This document shows positions 1 through 11,693 of a stretch of DNA of 64,000 nucleotides, piece by piece. The DNA lies in assembly GCA_907163375.1 (NCBI GenBank), contig CAJQUW010001409.1, positions 124,001 through 188,000 of the forward strand. The letters run 5' to 3'. Within the stretch, counting starts at the first letter, position 1, and each line of letters begins with the position of its first letter. The translations under genes were made by a program, and so were the position numbers. Under the pieces are notes generated by a model. That model saw only the letters and a program-made list of their open reading frames with translations. It had not been told where the DNA came from and did no database searches. Source of the stretch: Prostheceraeus crozeri (taxonomy: Eukaryota; Platyhelminthes; Polycladida; Euryleptidae).

Positions 1-564
1 AATAATTCGTGGGGTGAGTGTTAAAACTTCAACATCTGTAGCATAAAATTTATTGGCATGTAAACGTGGCATTTGTCCTACAAAGTGCGGCTCTGAAACT
101 TTTAGCAAAAGCACAGGCTAAGGGTCAGTCAAATGTGAAAATGTTCCTTCTTAAAAAAATGTCTGATCTCTATACATTGAAGATTCGAATTGACATATGT
201 ATAAGTTTTTGCACCGACTATCGGTTAAAGTGCATTCATTTTGGATCGACAGAGCTCTTAACTCTACTAAACTGAACACTTCAATTACACGTACATGTAA
301 GCTATTTTCAAAATTAATTCAGGTGTCGAGGTTGGTAGGATTCTGCCTGTAGATTTGCAACCGAAAAGTAGGCATACCATTCGAAAGTTAATCTGATTTA
401 TGTTCCATATGCACCGGTCTGCAAGACATTTATTTAACAAACTTCTGACTTAAGACTTATGAGAAGAATATACACGTATGGTCAGTGTCAAATACATAGT
501 TATTTCAAATATAAAATTGGAAGGCGCTGCTTCTTTTGAGTTTGCATTTAGCAGAAATAGGCAT
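1..564. other. no gene recognised
   Basis: AT-rich sequence. The short open frame at 66-275 has no recognisable motif and no codon signal, so I do not call it. Nothing else stands out. Confidence 0.5.
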
Positions 565-790
565 GTTTGAAAATCCGAAAATATGCTTAGAACTCGAATG
601 TTTTAGAATTAGAACTTTTATGTATATCAAAATATTAAAATCTCAAATTTTATTTCAAATACATGTATTTCACCTTATGAAGGCTTCGGTCGAAAATTTG
701 AGATTTTAATATTTTGATATACGTATACAAGTTCTAATTCTAAAACATTCGAGTTCTAAGCATGTTTTCGGATTTTCTTTCTTTTTCAAA
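565..790. repeat. fold-back element, arms about 82 bp
   Basis: The left arm (about 570-651) is matched in reverse complement by 692-776 with few mismatches; both arms contain AACTCGAATGTTTTAGAATT. The loop is about 40 bp. The inverted match continues weakly outward to the TGTTTGAAAA motifs near 565 and 790. The structure fits a small non-autonomous fold-back transposon. No clear target-site duplication was seen and there is no coding content. Confidence 0.75.
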
Positions 791-1843
791 CAATACTTTG
801 ACTCGATGACTTATATTTTGGAGAAATAGTCATGCCTTTAAGGGCCCTATTAGCTTTTCATAATGAAATAGGCAAGTGCATCATCAATTATACAGCAATT
901 ATATACAATAGTTTAAAATAAGCTCGAAAAACGCACATTCGGCCTATTTACAGTATGACACACATCTTGGGCAACACATCTGTCTTGACAGTCGTTGGGA
1001 TTCACCAGATCGTGAAAGATCGAAGTGATTCGAGAAGATCAAAATATGAATGAATGATCCTGACTGCCAGAAACACGATGTGGCCTACAGCACCATCACC
1101 ATTGTAGATAAGGTGAATAGGCATATACGTGTTTGCGTTGGCGCACATCAGCAGACCTTGCACCGGGGACTGTCACTCTACCACTTAGCGATATATAAAG
1201 ATGCGCATATCCTCGAGAAACATTTCCATCGGTTGTCAAGATCCTGCCTATGTTTGAAAATGACCGCATCACATCCAATACAATAGCTTCAGACACAAGT
1301 AATTTTAATATCGTCGACTGGTATCCACTGAAATAGTACTACAATTCAATCCAGTAGATCAAGGTCATGTGCAAACAAGAAACTTGATCAGAAATCTCCC
1401 CGTCGACGCTATCACCTGAACTGATAAGCTACTCGGCGAAGGTGAATAGCAAAACGATGTACATGCAAGTACAAAGGACCATCAACAAAAAAGTCAAAGA
1501 TCAATCGAATTTCAATGAAGCGTAGACCAGTTGCCCTAATTTAGTGAAATATTATGTGACTCAAGGCAGTACGGAGAATGGGCAAAAGAAGACGCATTGT
1601 CTATAGACATATAATTCTAAGTAGGCCTCCTACTACTTCTAAGGCTTGCATGTATTTGCTGATGAGCTAATTAGCTACAGTTATTATATTGATGATCTTT
1701 TTTGGTTGATGCAACGATTGCATTTCATGACAGCAACACTAGAACTGAAATTAAAGACGCTACATGTGTAGACCAGGGTTGACCGGTAAAACCGGTAGAA
1801 ACATAATGAAAACCAGTCTTTGCCACCCTTAATGAATAAAATC
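791..1843. other. intergenic; possible solo hAT end at 1774-1795
   Basis: No gene recognised. At 1774 the sequence CAGGGTTGACCGGTAAAACC starts with CAGGG and resembles the termini of some hAT elements, but no partner end was found nearby. Confidence 0.35.
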
Positions 1844-2480
1844 GGGTACTTATGGGTTATCTCCCCCCACGTTTTCAAATTTGTCTAAAATCTGCAAAAA
1901 TGAGTCAATCGTCACAAAACTTCAGAGACACGTATTTGAGTGTATTTTCTCCTCACATGCAAAAATTCATGCAAATCGGATAAGTGTTTTTTGATTTAGA
2001 AACGACAACGTGACGTGTAGCGATGTCAGCAGCATTATCTGCCTTCGCCTGACCTCATCGTCTCAACAGACAGCAGTAGGTCAACAGAGTAATCTCCCGA
2101 CAACTCATGAAGTGATGATGACGAGGCCACACTCCTTACACTAACATTTTTAACTTAAGAAAAGCGTGGCAAGACAGTGGTCGTGGGAAGATTTTAAATG
2201 GCAGTGGATGAGACGAAGAGGGAGAGAGAAAAATGCACACACGAAAAAACAGTAATGCGTCGAACAGACGAAGTCAGATCAAGCTGTTGACATCGGTACA
2301 CTTCACGTCATCGCCTCTAATGCATAAACTACTCGTACTTGTCGGATCGGCATACATTTTTGTATGTGGGTAGAAAGTATGCTAAAGTACGTTTACTTGA
2401 AGTTTGATGACGATTGACTCATTTTTGCAGATTTTAGACAAATTTGAAAACGTGGGGGGGGAGATAACCCATAAGTACCC
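1844..2480. mobile_element. non-autonomous DNA transposon with about 80-bp TIRs
   Basis: The left end at 1844 (GGGTACTTATGGGTTATCTC) is repeated in reverse complement at the right end (2461-2480), and the match continues inward for about 80 bp (1844-1924 against 2400-2480). The total is about 637 bp. Flanks are AAAATC on the left and AAAATT on the right, possibly a 5-bp AAAAT duplication with one extra base. The interior has no recognisable transposase; the frame at 2404-2718 only reads through one TIR. Superfamily unassigned. Confidence 0.75.
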
Positions 2481-3201
2481 AAAATTGTATCGCAATAAAT
2501 CAAAGCAATCCTTGAGGCAACAGCGGTTACTCTGCGCATTCAAAACAAGTCTGAAAATTGTTATGAGTAGATATTTGGAGCTAAATCTGGAGCTACTCAT
2601 AACAACTTTTTCTATTCAAAATAACATATCTGTCAACCAATTTCAAGAATACTTGACAAAATCACCGTATGAAAATAAATGTCTTGAACTCTGCATACAT
2701 TTATTATGTCGACTTTGATGCACAGGGTTGTTTTGACACGAGTGGTTAATTATAACGATTCAGTCAATGTGCTGAATGCTACTTTCGTTCAATTACCCTA
2801 ATCTACACTTACTTTTAACGACGAATCAGCTGACATTGTTGGAAAGACAATGGCTAACGAGACTGGCAGGTTTGATGGTAGGTATTAACTCTCGTAATTC
2901 TCCTGTTTATGGATTCCTGCCGATGGAGCAACGCCATATTATCACGCAATCTAATAAATCAATGCGGAGTTGTTCGGTGCTTACTAAAGCACGCAGTTAG
3001 AAATAATTGCTTGGCTTTCACATGAAAATTTCCATAGAATCAGTGAATGCAACATTATGACACTTAAAATAGGCTACAATGGTATGATATAAATTTGTAT
3101 TTGCGGCAAATTAGAAGCGCATGGTTGCAAGCAGGAAATGCTAGACATGTCGAGGAAAGGTTAAGTACGCCTATCATAACAAATGAATATTTTATGAGAT
3201 C
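2481..3201. other. intergenic, nothing recognised
   Basis: Unremarkable AT-rich DNA. The frame at 2776-3000 shows no known motif. Confidence 0.4.
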
Positions 3202-3333
3202 GTCATAACTTTCCAAGGGCATGCGCAAAACAGATAGCCCCTAAGGTGATACCGGTATTTAAAATTGAGTAAAGTAAAAAAAAGATCACGTTAACGACCA
3301 TCTGTCTTGCGGATTTCCTTGGAAAGTTATGAC
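3202..3333. mobile_element. 132-bp MITE with about 34-bp TIRs
   Basis: The left end GTCATAACTTTCCAAGG, continuing to ACAGAT at 3235, is mirrored by 3299-3333, which ends CCTTGGAAAGTTATGAC. The arms differ at a handful of positions. There is no coding capacity, and target-site duplications could not be defined. Confidence 0.75.
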
Positions 3334-4519
3334 AATTAATGATGATTCGGTATTTCAAACAATTTTATGTGATGACTGTTCTAACTGAATCTGCTCTTAT
3401 CCGGGAATTCATTGTCGGGTTGGAACGAAATTTCGCACATATAAATTATTGATCAAACATAATCCGAGGAACTGTGGTGGAGATATCTACTGTTTTGAAA
3501 ATAGATTCATCGCAACTGAATGATTGGATAACGAGCGATTAAATTTGAAGATATTAGGCTTACCAATTAATTCCAATTATTCAACTGTGTTAAGAACTAA
3601 TGTCGCACGCGAATTCTTGAATACTGTCTGTGCATCTATTAAAATGAACACTGGGTCAGACCCAGTGAATTGTCATATGCATATATGATCAACTTTTGCA
3701 AACACAGACGAAAAATTTACTTATACATCTAGGCCTATTGGTAATGACATATCCTGACCACGGACGTCCCTGACTCCCTGATGGAATGTTGATGGCTTGC
3801 ATTTTTGAAAACTTAAAAGTGGAGTTTCGGAGAGCATGTTCTAAATTTTATATTGATGCACTAACAGAGAATTCGATTTAATTGTAGATCCTACTACCAC
3901 AATAGGTCATGTCAACGTGTCTACGTAGCTGGCAGGTGTGAACTTATCCAAACTTCTTGAAAATTTCTTTTTAGCAATTGAATTTACACAAATCAGTTTT
4001 AAATGTAATTACAAAATAGGTTGTTTGTCACAATTTTTGATGTTGGTCTAGCCTGATGGGTACAAAAATTTGAATTGAAGTCACAGACTTAAGTCACCTC
4101 GCATTGACGAGTAGCTATGTTGATTTGATAACTCATGAAATAGCTCATAAATAGACCATTGTTCTCAGAAAAAGTCTATTTTTAGTTCATTCAATCAATA
4201 CCAACAAATAAAAATAGTGGATCATGCTAGCTTCTTTAAGGTAGGTGTCGATAGTCTATTTGCATTTAACAAAATTTCCGCTGATATAACTGCCCAAGGT
4301 ATGTCGGACTGTTAGATATCTGTGCTAGCTAGAGCGCACATGAAATATATCCAACATGTATAATCGTAGCCTATCTGTAGCATTAATTCAAAGCATATGA
4401 ATGTGTCAATCAATGTTTTATGCTATGCAACTCTGTTTGATGACTCATCAGAATGAAAATTTTCAATATTTAATATCAAAAAAACTGGTAAAGCAATGCT
4501 TGCGGGTGTTTAATAGCGT
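3334..4519. other. intergenic, nothing recognised
   Basis: AT-rich DNA with one short palindrome near 3650-3664 (CTGGGTCAGACCCAG). No supported gene. Confidence 0.4.
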
Positions 4520-4638
4520 GAGGCATCATCAGCAGGCCTAGTTCATAACATCGACACAACTCCTTATTTAAAGATGCAGCCATGCCCGGGTAAATTTGAG
4601 ATTTGTAATTAGTAAGTAAGTGAAATTTCGACGGGCTA
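4520..4638 (+). repeat. RX repeat fragment
   Basis: This shares ordered blocks with the repeats at 10.2-10.9 kb and 30.8-31.5 kb: CATCATCAGCAGGC, then AACATCGACACAACTCC, then GCAGCCATGCCCGGG, then GAAATTTCGACGGGC. Similarity stops just after the CGACGGGC core. It is a truncated copy of an unclassified interspersed family. Confidence 0.7.
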
Positions 4639-4746
4639 CAAAACATGTCGCTCGCTTTGCTGGAACATCGGGCTTTCCCTGCGGCCGCGGGTTATAGCTG
4701 CGGGGCGGCTTTTAGAGTGCAGGCCTCGGGGCGGAGCTAACCCTAG

Positions 4747-4930
4747 CCCATAGGATAAGCCAGAAGTCTCAAATGGAATTATAAGCCATTGTTTCCAGTG
4801 ACAATTAGCATGTAGAATAAGTCATAAGCCGATTTTGACTACGTTGGCATGCACAGAAAAGTCATGAGCAGTGGGATGACTTATGATAGATCGTGACATT
4901 AAGTGTGCAAGATGGCTTATCCTGTGTGCC
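4747..4930. mobile_element. possible MITE with short TIRs
   Basis: CCCATAGGATAAGCC at 4748 is mirrored by GGCTTATCCTGTGTG at 4914-4928. The interior repeats ATAAGCC/GGCTTAT-like words. It lies just downstream of a small GC-rich patch (4670-4740). The TIR is short and imperfect, so this is tentative. Confidence 0.35.
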
Positions 4931-7900
4931 TTCGGATTCAGAGAATCAAGTGAATGCCAGCGATGGAAATTCCAAAATAAAGAGTACCGCATATGAAATT
5001 ACATTCACATTAATTAATGTGAACTTATAGACAATTTAAGTCATCAGACTGCAGATGTATGCTAGCCTATATTATCTTTTTACTATGGCCCTCGCAGTCA
5101 GAGGAAATGTAGCTGATGAAATTGTCAAATGTGGAAGTAAATACAGCAGGAGCGACTTTTAGGTGCCCACATACGCCACTCCTACTATCAAACTGTGGCA
5201 GTCGAAGTCAGAAATGTACTTATCACTCATGAAAATCTGGTATTGATTACCTGCGCCAATGCCGCTCATGAAAAAACATTCTCCAGACGAAAATTTTGCG
5301 AGGAAAGCGAATGCAATAGCGAACCGTTCAAGTGCGATAGCAGATCGCTCACAGGATAATCCTCCAAGTATTCGCGACATCTCTTCAGCAAGCGAAGCGA
5401 GTCTTTTCGCTTCACACAAGCTGAAAGAATGTAGACCTAATCTTTTAAATGCAAAGTCAACATCGTCAATCCTTTTGTCGAATGCTTGTCAATGTTTTTG
5501 CTGCAACATTGACCAGGAAACAAGCAATGATTCTTTCGAATCAAATGTGCTAGCTACCTCTGCTCCTGTTCTTCTTTTCAAATCGTTGGCTTCTTCCGTC
5601 CCTTTTCTTGTTCATTTCGTCTTCATTAAGTCACAGGACAAAGTCACGCACTATAATTTGTCATTTTCGACACTTTTTGGTCTTGTCTATAATCGCATTT
5701 TGCACGTTTAATTACTAGTCATGAGCTGGATTCTCTATTCGTATGTTTACTGTAAGCATTAAGCTACTATTTTCAATGGTGAAGAATACTTGCAACTTAT
5801 CATCCTTTCATATCTTCAAGACGGATAGAGGCTTGCTTTGTCATTCAGAGTAGCTCACTTTCGCTGTTATTGTGCTAATAGAAAAGCATAGATGCCTCAC
5901 ATCATTTCAATATTCTAGAAAAAACATTTTTGCAATTTTGTTTTTGCTGATCACCTGCTAAAAAATTCATTCGAAGGTTTGAAGAGAAAACATGCTGGAC
6001 AAAATCCGCAAAAAGTAGACCTCGCGTCTTACATTAAAGCATCGCTATTGGTCCAAGATGCTTCAGAAAAAAATCACATGAAAGAAACATCAGATCAGGT
6101 GTGAATATGGATGGATAGTGAAATTCTTCGATAGTAAAATTCCAAGGTCTGTGTGGATGCCATGCGGTTCAAAGAGCTTTTACTGAATATTTGAATTGTC
6201 AACTTTACATAGGCCATAATCATGGCTTTGTAGGCCTACTATCTAAAATGCGAGGATCCGGAGAGAAGATAGAAGTTCGCCATGTGATTCCGCGAAGGAC
6301 TCCGAAGATTACAGCTCTTGATCGTCTTTGTGAGCCGATGAAACGCATTAATTGTCGACGGAGCCGTTACCCATTACCCTGAATGAAACCAATTTTATGG
6401 TTAGATTATTCGGATGGAACACGTAACATTGCTAGAATATATATGCGTGTAATCAATAAATTGTTACTCATTTTTTGTAATCACTTGCTATTCGCTGAAA
6501 CATCCAAATTAATTTCCCATAGAATGATAACATGGACATATGAGAGAAAGAACGATTGGTTTGTTGTAGAGATTGATAATTATATTTTACTTTCGCTAAT
6601 ATTCATTTAACCCTCAGACAACCAAAACCTCTCAAACGTCGCGTCACCGTATGTTATTTCAAAGTCACTAAAATTACAGCTTAACAAGGCATAAAATGTC
6701 ATCAGTTTCAGTCATGAGGACTAGTATGACACAAGGTATTCACTATTTATTGAATCACAATCGCTTAAAGCACAAAAAATCACACCCATTACAGTGGTGA
6801 TACATTTCTCGTACAAAAAAGGTGATATTGTTGCTATCACGTGTCACTTCTGTGATATTCTCAGATATCTTACATCAAATGTAAGATGTCACTTAATTGC
6901 CATATCATCGACTATTAAGTTACAGAATGTACAGAATCCATTTGTTTCGATATAATGTGCTTGTGAAAAAGTTGTAACCTAAAACATCGTAACATAATAG
7001 CCGTTGGACACAAATAATTCATAATGAACACTCACAAACAAGCATTATTGGTAGACGCTCAGAATCTCTCATGACTATCTAAGGGCAATAAGCATTTATA
7101 TACATCAAAAAGTTTGTCCATTAACGTGCAAACACATGATCATAATTTGCATTTATTTTAATTGGCACATGTTTTTGTCCTACAGCTATATACAATGTTG
7201 TTAACATAAAAAAAACAGACCGAGATTTTTATTGAAACAATTATTCAAAACAAATATCCTTCATGTTATGAAACATCATCTGTTCATGGACGAATAAAAC
7301 GATTCATAAATGGTATCCGCTGAATCATTGCCATGATGATATTTCCTGGCCGCCGCTGATGTTTTTCAATCATTCTCACAATCGTCATTTTTACCTGAAA
7401 AAAGCAATAAATTACAGATCAGAATATTTTGACCTAATTCTTAACGATAAGCACATAGCAATCATAGAATGCCAGAGAAAACTAGCGCATTATTTAATCT
7501 CATTGAGCAGCCTGATTTACATCAAGATTTATTTCACAAAAATATTGCTGCTTGAGAATAACAACGAATTGCGGAATATACCAATTGTTTGACCAGCTTT
7601 CATGCAAACAGGCAAGTAAGTATAATGCTTTATGTAAATAGAATGAATCAATATTTTACAAATATATTTAATACGTAGCTAATAATTAGCAATAGTTTCA
7701 TCGTAAGCCAAAAATGAGAATAGGCCCTTATGAATCATAAACATATGCGAGTTCATGTCTAGGGATTGCTAGAAAACTTGCATTACCAAGAACACAACAG
7801 CACTGATTGACATGTAGGCAGTTTCAACCAGAACGATCGGCATTTATGATCGACATAATCAATAAGCCGGAGGATCGTGATCAACTGGCAAAATGTTAAG

Positions 7901-10039
7901 GTGGCGCCACCGGCTATTGGATGAAGCGTGCCATAGACAAAAGAGGAATGCCAGCGATGAATGGATGTGATTTGCCCTTACGATTAGTATGTAAAACTTT
8001 GCTTTGATGTTACACTGTTTTGACATGGCGATGTGTACCTGTGAAGGCACGAAAATTCACCTTGTACTTTCATGCTATTTTGTAAGACTTCTGACTGGAG
8101 TCGAAGAACTTTTTTAACTTTTTCATATATCAGAATTATGATGCAAAGTAAGTACACCTTCAAAACCAGTTGATATCCGCTGACATCAACTTCATATTTA
8201 ATTTGCAGTCATACCCAGAGAACATTTTGAGATAAGCAATTAAATGAATTTATTAATATTAATTTATCAATATTAAGTGAATTTTCCTGGGTTACCGCTA
8301 TATATTAAATAGTACTTTTTACGGATTATTGACCGATGCCAAGAATAACTGTTAGTCTACCTAGTAACCATTAGAGGTATCATTTACATAAAACAACACC
8401 CGAGTAAAGTTCGCTTTATATGCAAGCTGTGCATCTGATCTTACATGTGAGTGGTAGTGATTTAAAATACTATAATTTCTACTTATCAAAGTCTTTATAA
8501 ACGAGCTTAAGCGGAAATCCTCTAAGTGCACATAACTGCAATCACAAAACAGCTGGTAACATCAGTTGTGATTCCACAGTGGGAAATACTATCTGTATAA
8601 CCAAGCAGAGGTACTGTAGTCACATAATACGGATAAGAAAGTGGTTGAATAAATTGTTCAAGATGTGGGATTTCAGTAAATTGATGATCACACACGGCAT
8701 TTAAATCATAAAGAATGTGGGATTTTAGGAATCAATTAATTCTTCGAGAAATCATTTAAACGCTAATAGAAATGGCACATGGAATTTCATCTAGATAATG
8801 ATTAGAAGTTTAATCACAAACAACGAACACCTAGACAACGAAGCCGTGTTTGGAGATTAATATTTCACTATCGCAAATGAACTGAAATTTTCAGCACATG
8901 AACTACTTCGCTGGTTCCTCCTTCATCTTGCCGCATCTCGGTGGTGATTTCCTCAACCTCTGTCAAACTCCTCCTCTGAAAATGACTTTTCCCTTGAGCT
9001 TGTGTCACCTGAACTGCACTCTAATCTTAGTTGACTAACTAGACAACATGATAAGTTTTGTCGATGACACTTTCCCCAATCCTCAACAATCGCTTGTCGT
9101 CTCTGGATGGCCATTTATATCGAAACTATCTTCTGAGACCCCACAGAATATAGATCAATTAACTATTTGAACCATTATCACGTTGCTTCATTCAAATAAC
9201 TGATCCTTGACTCATTTGATTACATAATTTTTTTCTAATCTATGCCCAGACAGACTGGCACTCTGCGATCTTTGATTTTCATGTGATTACCAATATAATA
9301 GCTATGTAAATATTTGTTTCATAAGTTTTCGATTGACTAATAGATTGCGAGTATAGTCATGTATGTGTACATTGAATACTGATGAGCGACAGTTAGATGC
9401 CGATTGCTGCAATACTTTGGTGAGAAGTATCAACATGACTGATAACCACCTGCGAAGTAATTCAGGTATATTTCGCGCTTTGAAAAAGTTTCTTTAATTT
9501 ACACGAAGTTTAACTTAACTGCGCGCACTTCATATCTTCACTAAGTTTCTCTTTAATCCACACCCTAAATTGCGATGTTAGTGAAATTTGTTTGCATTTG
9601 AGCATTATGAACTCAATAACCTATCATGCCTTTGTATCATGCACGCAATGAGTATATTAACTAATTTGACTAATATCTAAAATATCTCACTCCTTTGAAA
9701 ACATGCACATGGGAGAAACAATGTTTTCGCTTCTTTTCCCAAGAATTTTAAACAATTATTCCACATAATGATTAGCTTATTTAAGTAGTCAATCAACTAA
9801 TGTCAGCATATAAGAAAAAATCCATTGACTGTTTTTACTGACAGGGAACGACGAAAAAAATTGCAACTGTTCAATGTCATCAATTAGTAAATTGCAATTA
9901 TTCCTTGACACCAATCAACTTTTGATGACCTCTGGTCTCTGGAAAAGCATTCAACGAATTTCTGAGCGAAAAAATTAGAAGAATGAGTCACACGAATGCA
10001 GAATGATTCAGCTCAGCCATGCTCAGAATAATTCCCTGC
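4931..10039. other. 5.1 kb without a supported gene
   Basis: Overlapping frames on both strands at 5159-5711 (up to 150 codons) have no recognisable motif. Small inverted repeats occur, for example ATCTTACATCAAATGTAAGAT near 6870-6890 and the 12-bp palindrome GGTGGCGCCACC near 7902. I see no transposase, RT or splice-supported exon. Confidence 0.45.
5004..5023. repeat. 20-bp perfect palindrome
   Basis: TTCACATTAATTAATGTGAA reads the same on both strands. It could be a binding site or a chance AT-rich palindrome. No adjacent gene gives it a context. Confidence 0.5.
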
Positions 10040-10110
10040 ATGTCGATATTTGAGATATGCATTTAGTAAGTTAGTAAAATTTCGACGGGCATTCATTAAA
10101 TATCACTTAT
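10040..10110 (+). repeat. RX repeat tail
   Basis: It contains the family core TTTCGACGGGCATTCATTAA at about 10081-10100, preceded by a GAGATATGCATTTAGTAAG block like that before the core in other copies. It sits about 20 bp left of the large RX palindrome. Confidence 0.7.
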
Positions 10111-10132
10111 TATTCACTAAATATCACATATC

Positions 10133-10926
10133 AAGGTTACTGAGACTGCCAATTATGTCATCGGCAGTAGTAGCCGATATAGGAAACAGATATCGACCTC
10201 AAAGTAGATAGAATTATTAAATACTCAGTCGCATCAGTTGAAAAATGGGAACAGGCCTGAACAGCTGCCATTTCATCCAAAATCAGGAATCATCAGCAGG
10301 TCTAGCTCTCATCTCACAACATCGACACAACTCCCTATGTAAAGTTGCATCCATGCCAGGGCAAATTTGAAATTTGCAACTAGCAAGTTATTAGTTATTA
10401 AAATTTCGACGGGCATTCATTAAATATCACTTGAAACACATTACTGGCTGATCGCCTAAGCGCGCCTGCAAAAATTAATTGCGGCTGCTTTTTCAAACAC
10501 AATGTAAGGAGAATAATCAGATATTGGATGCAACTCTATTTAATTATTGTATTTACATTGTATTTGCAAAAAGCAGCATTTGTTAATTATTGCAGGCACA
10601 CTAACTTAAGTCGATTTGCCAGTAGTGTGTTTCAAGTGATATTTAATGAATGCCCGTCGAAATTTTAATAACTTGCTAGTTGCAAATTTCAAATTTGCCC
10701 TGGCATGGATGCAACTTTACATAGGGAGTTGTGTCGATGTTGTGAGATGAGAGCTAGACCTGCTGATGATTCCTGATTTTGGATGAAATGGCAGCTGTTC
10801 AGGACTGTTCCCATTTTTCAACTGATGCGACTGAGTGTTTAATAATTCTATCTACTTTGAGGTCGATATCTGTTTCCTATATCGGCTACTACTGCCGATG
10901 ATATAATGGGCAGTCTCAGTAACCTT
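10133..10926. repeat. 0.8 kb palindrome built from two inverted RX units
   Basis: Starting AAGGTTACTGAGACTGCC and ending GGCAGTCTCAGTAACCTT, the sequence folds on itself: arms about 10133-10507 and 10553-10926, with a loop near 45 bp. Each arm carries the RX blocks (TCATCAGCAGGTCTAGCTC, AACATCGACACAACTCCC, AAATTTGAAATTTGCAACTAG, TTTCGACGGGCATTC). The arms look about 90 percent or more identical by eye. No coding potential. This could be a fold-back transposon or an inverted duplication of RX. No target-site duplication was established. Confidence 0.85.
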
Positions 10927-11363
10927 TGCGGATCATGTGGATCCATCTAACCTCCGAATGTTGCTGGCGGGGTAAGATGGATTTGAGTTTTTATCTGCCA
11001 ACACTGTCACTTACTGCAATGGAGTCACATGTGCATTTTTGAATAACCGTCTTACACGGAAAATGTCAGTTATTAACCAGAACATGAAGTTGGTCTTAAT
11101 TAAATTTAAAGGCCAAGCTTTTTAGAAATGCTTTTAACACTTTTTGTTTTAAATATTCTTTTATTATGCAATTTATCATCGCTTCTTTTCAATTGAACAA
11201 CCTACCATGCGTCGGCAGCCTCGAAATGCCCTTTGATTTGCAAATTTTCACACTACAATATGCTCATCAGCACGGCCTTAATGCATTCTTGATACTAAAT
11301 AATCGATCTAACCGAAGTTTAGAAGGCCTCAGAACGTGTCCGTCCAGAGAACCACACTTAGTC
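10927..11363. other. intergenic, nothing recognised
   Basis: The frame at 11166-11435 runs into the transposon end at 11370 and has no known motif. Confidence 0.4.
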
Positions 11364-11693
11364 CTATACCAGACCTGCCAACATTCACATTTGCAAAATC
11401 GGGACATGGTCACTATCATCAGGTATGCAAACTAACCCATATCTATTTAAAAAATCTACATTATTTTATTGAACATAAATACACTAAAACACGACGTACT
11501 ATTTGAGACATTAGAATCATGACATAATATACGCGGGTTGATCGGAAAGTTCCCGATAGATATCTTTCTTCATAGATATCTATTCAGTATGCTTGAAGTG
11601 TAGGAAAATCAATTTCGTGATTTGATGTCATCTTCACGTTGACAGCAAGGTAGTGTAATAAAGTTATCATTTACAACCTCGGCGATGGTCAGC

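Noticed and set aside
5159-5711. Overlapping open frames on both strands (86 and 150 codons)
   Set aside because: No known motif, no splice or start context, and the two frames mirror each other as expected by chance in one less AT-rich stretch.
10040-10926. CRISPR-like or tandem array from repeated CGACGGGCATTCATTAAATA words
   Set aside because: The copies are inverted units of a dispersed repeat without regular spacing, and the DNA is eukaryotic.
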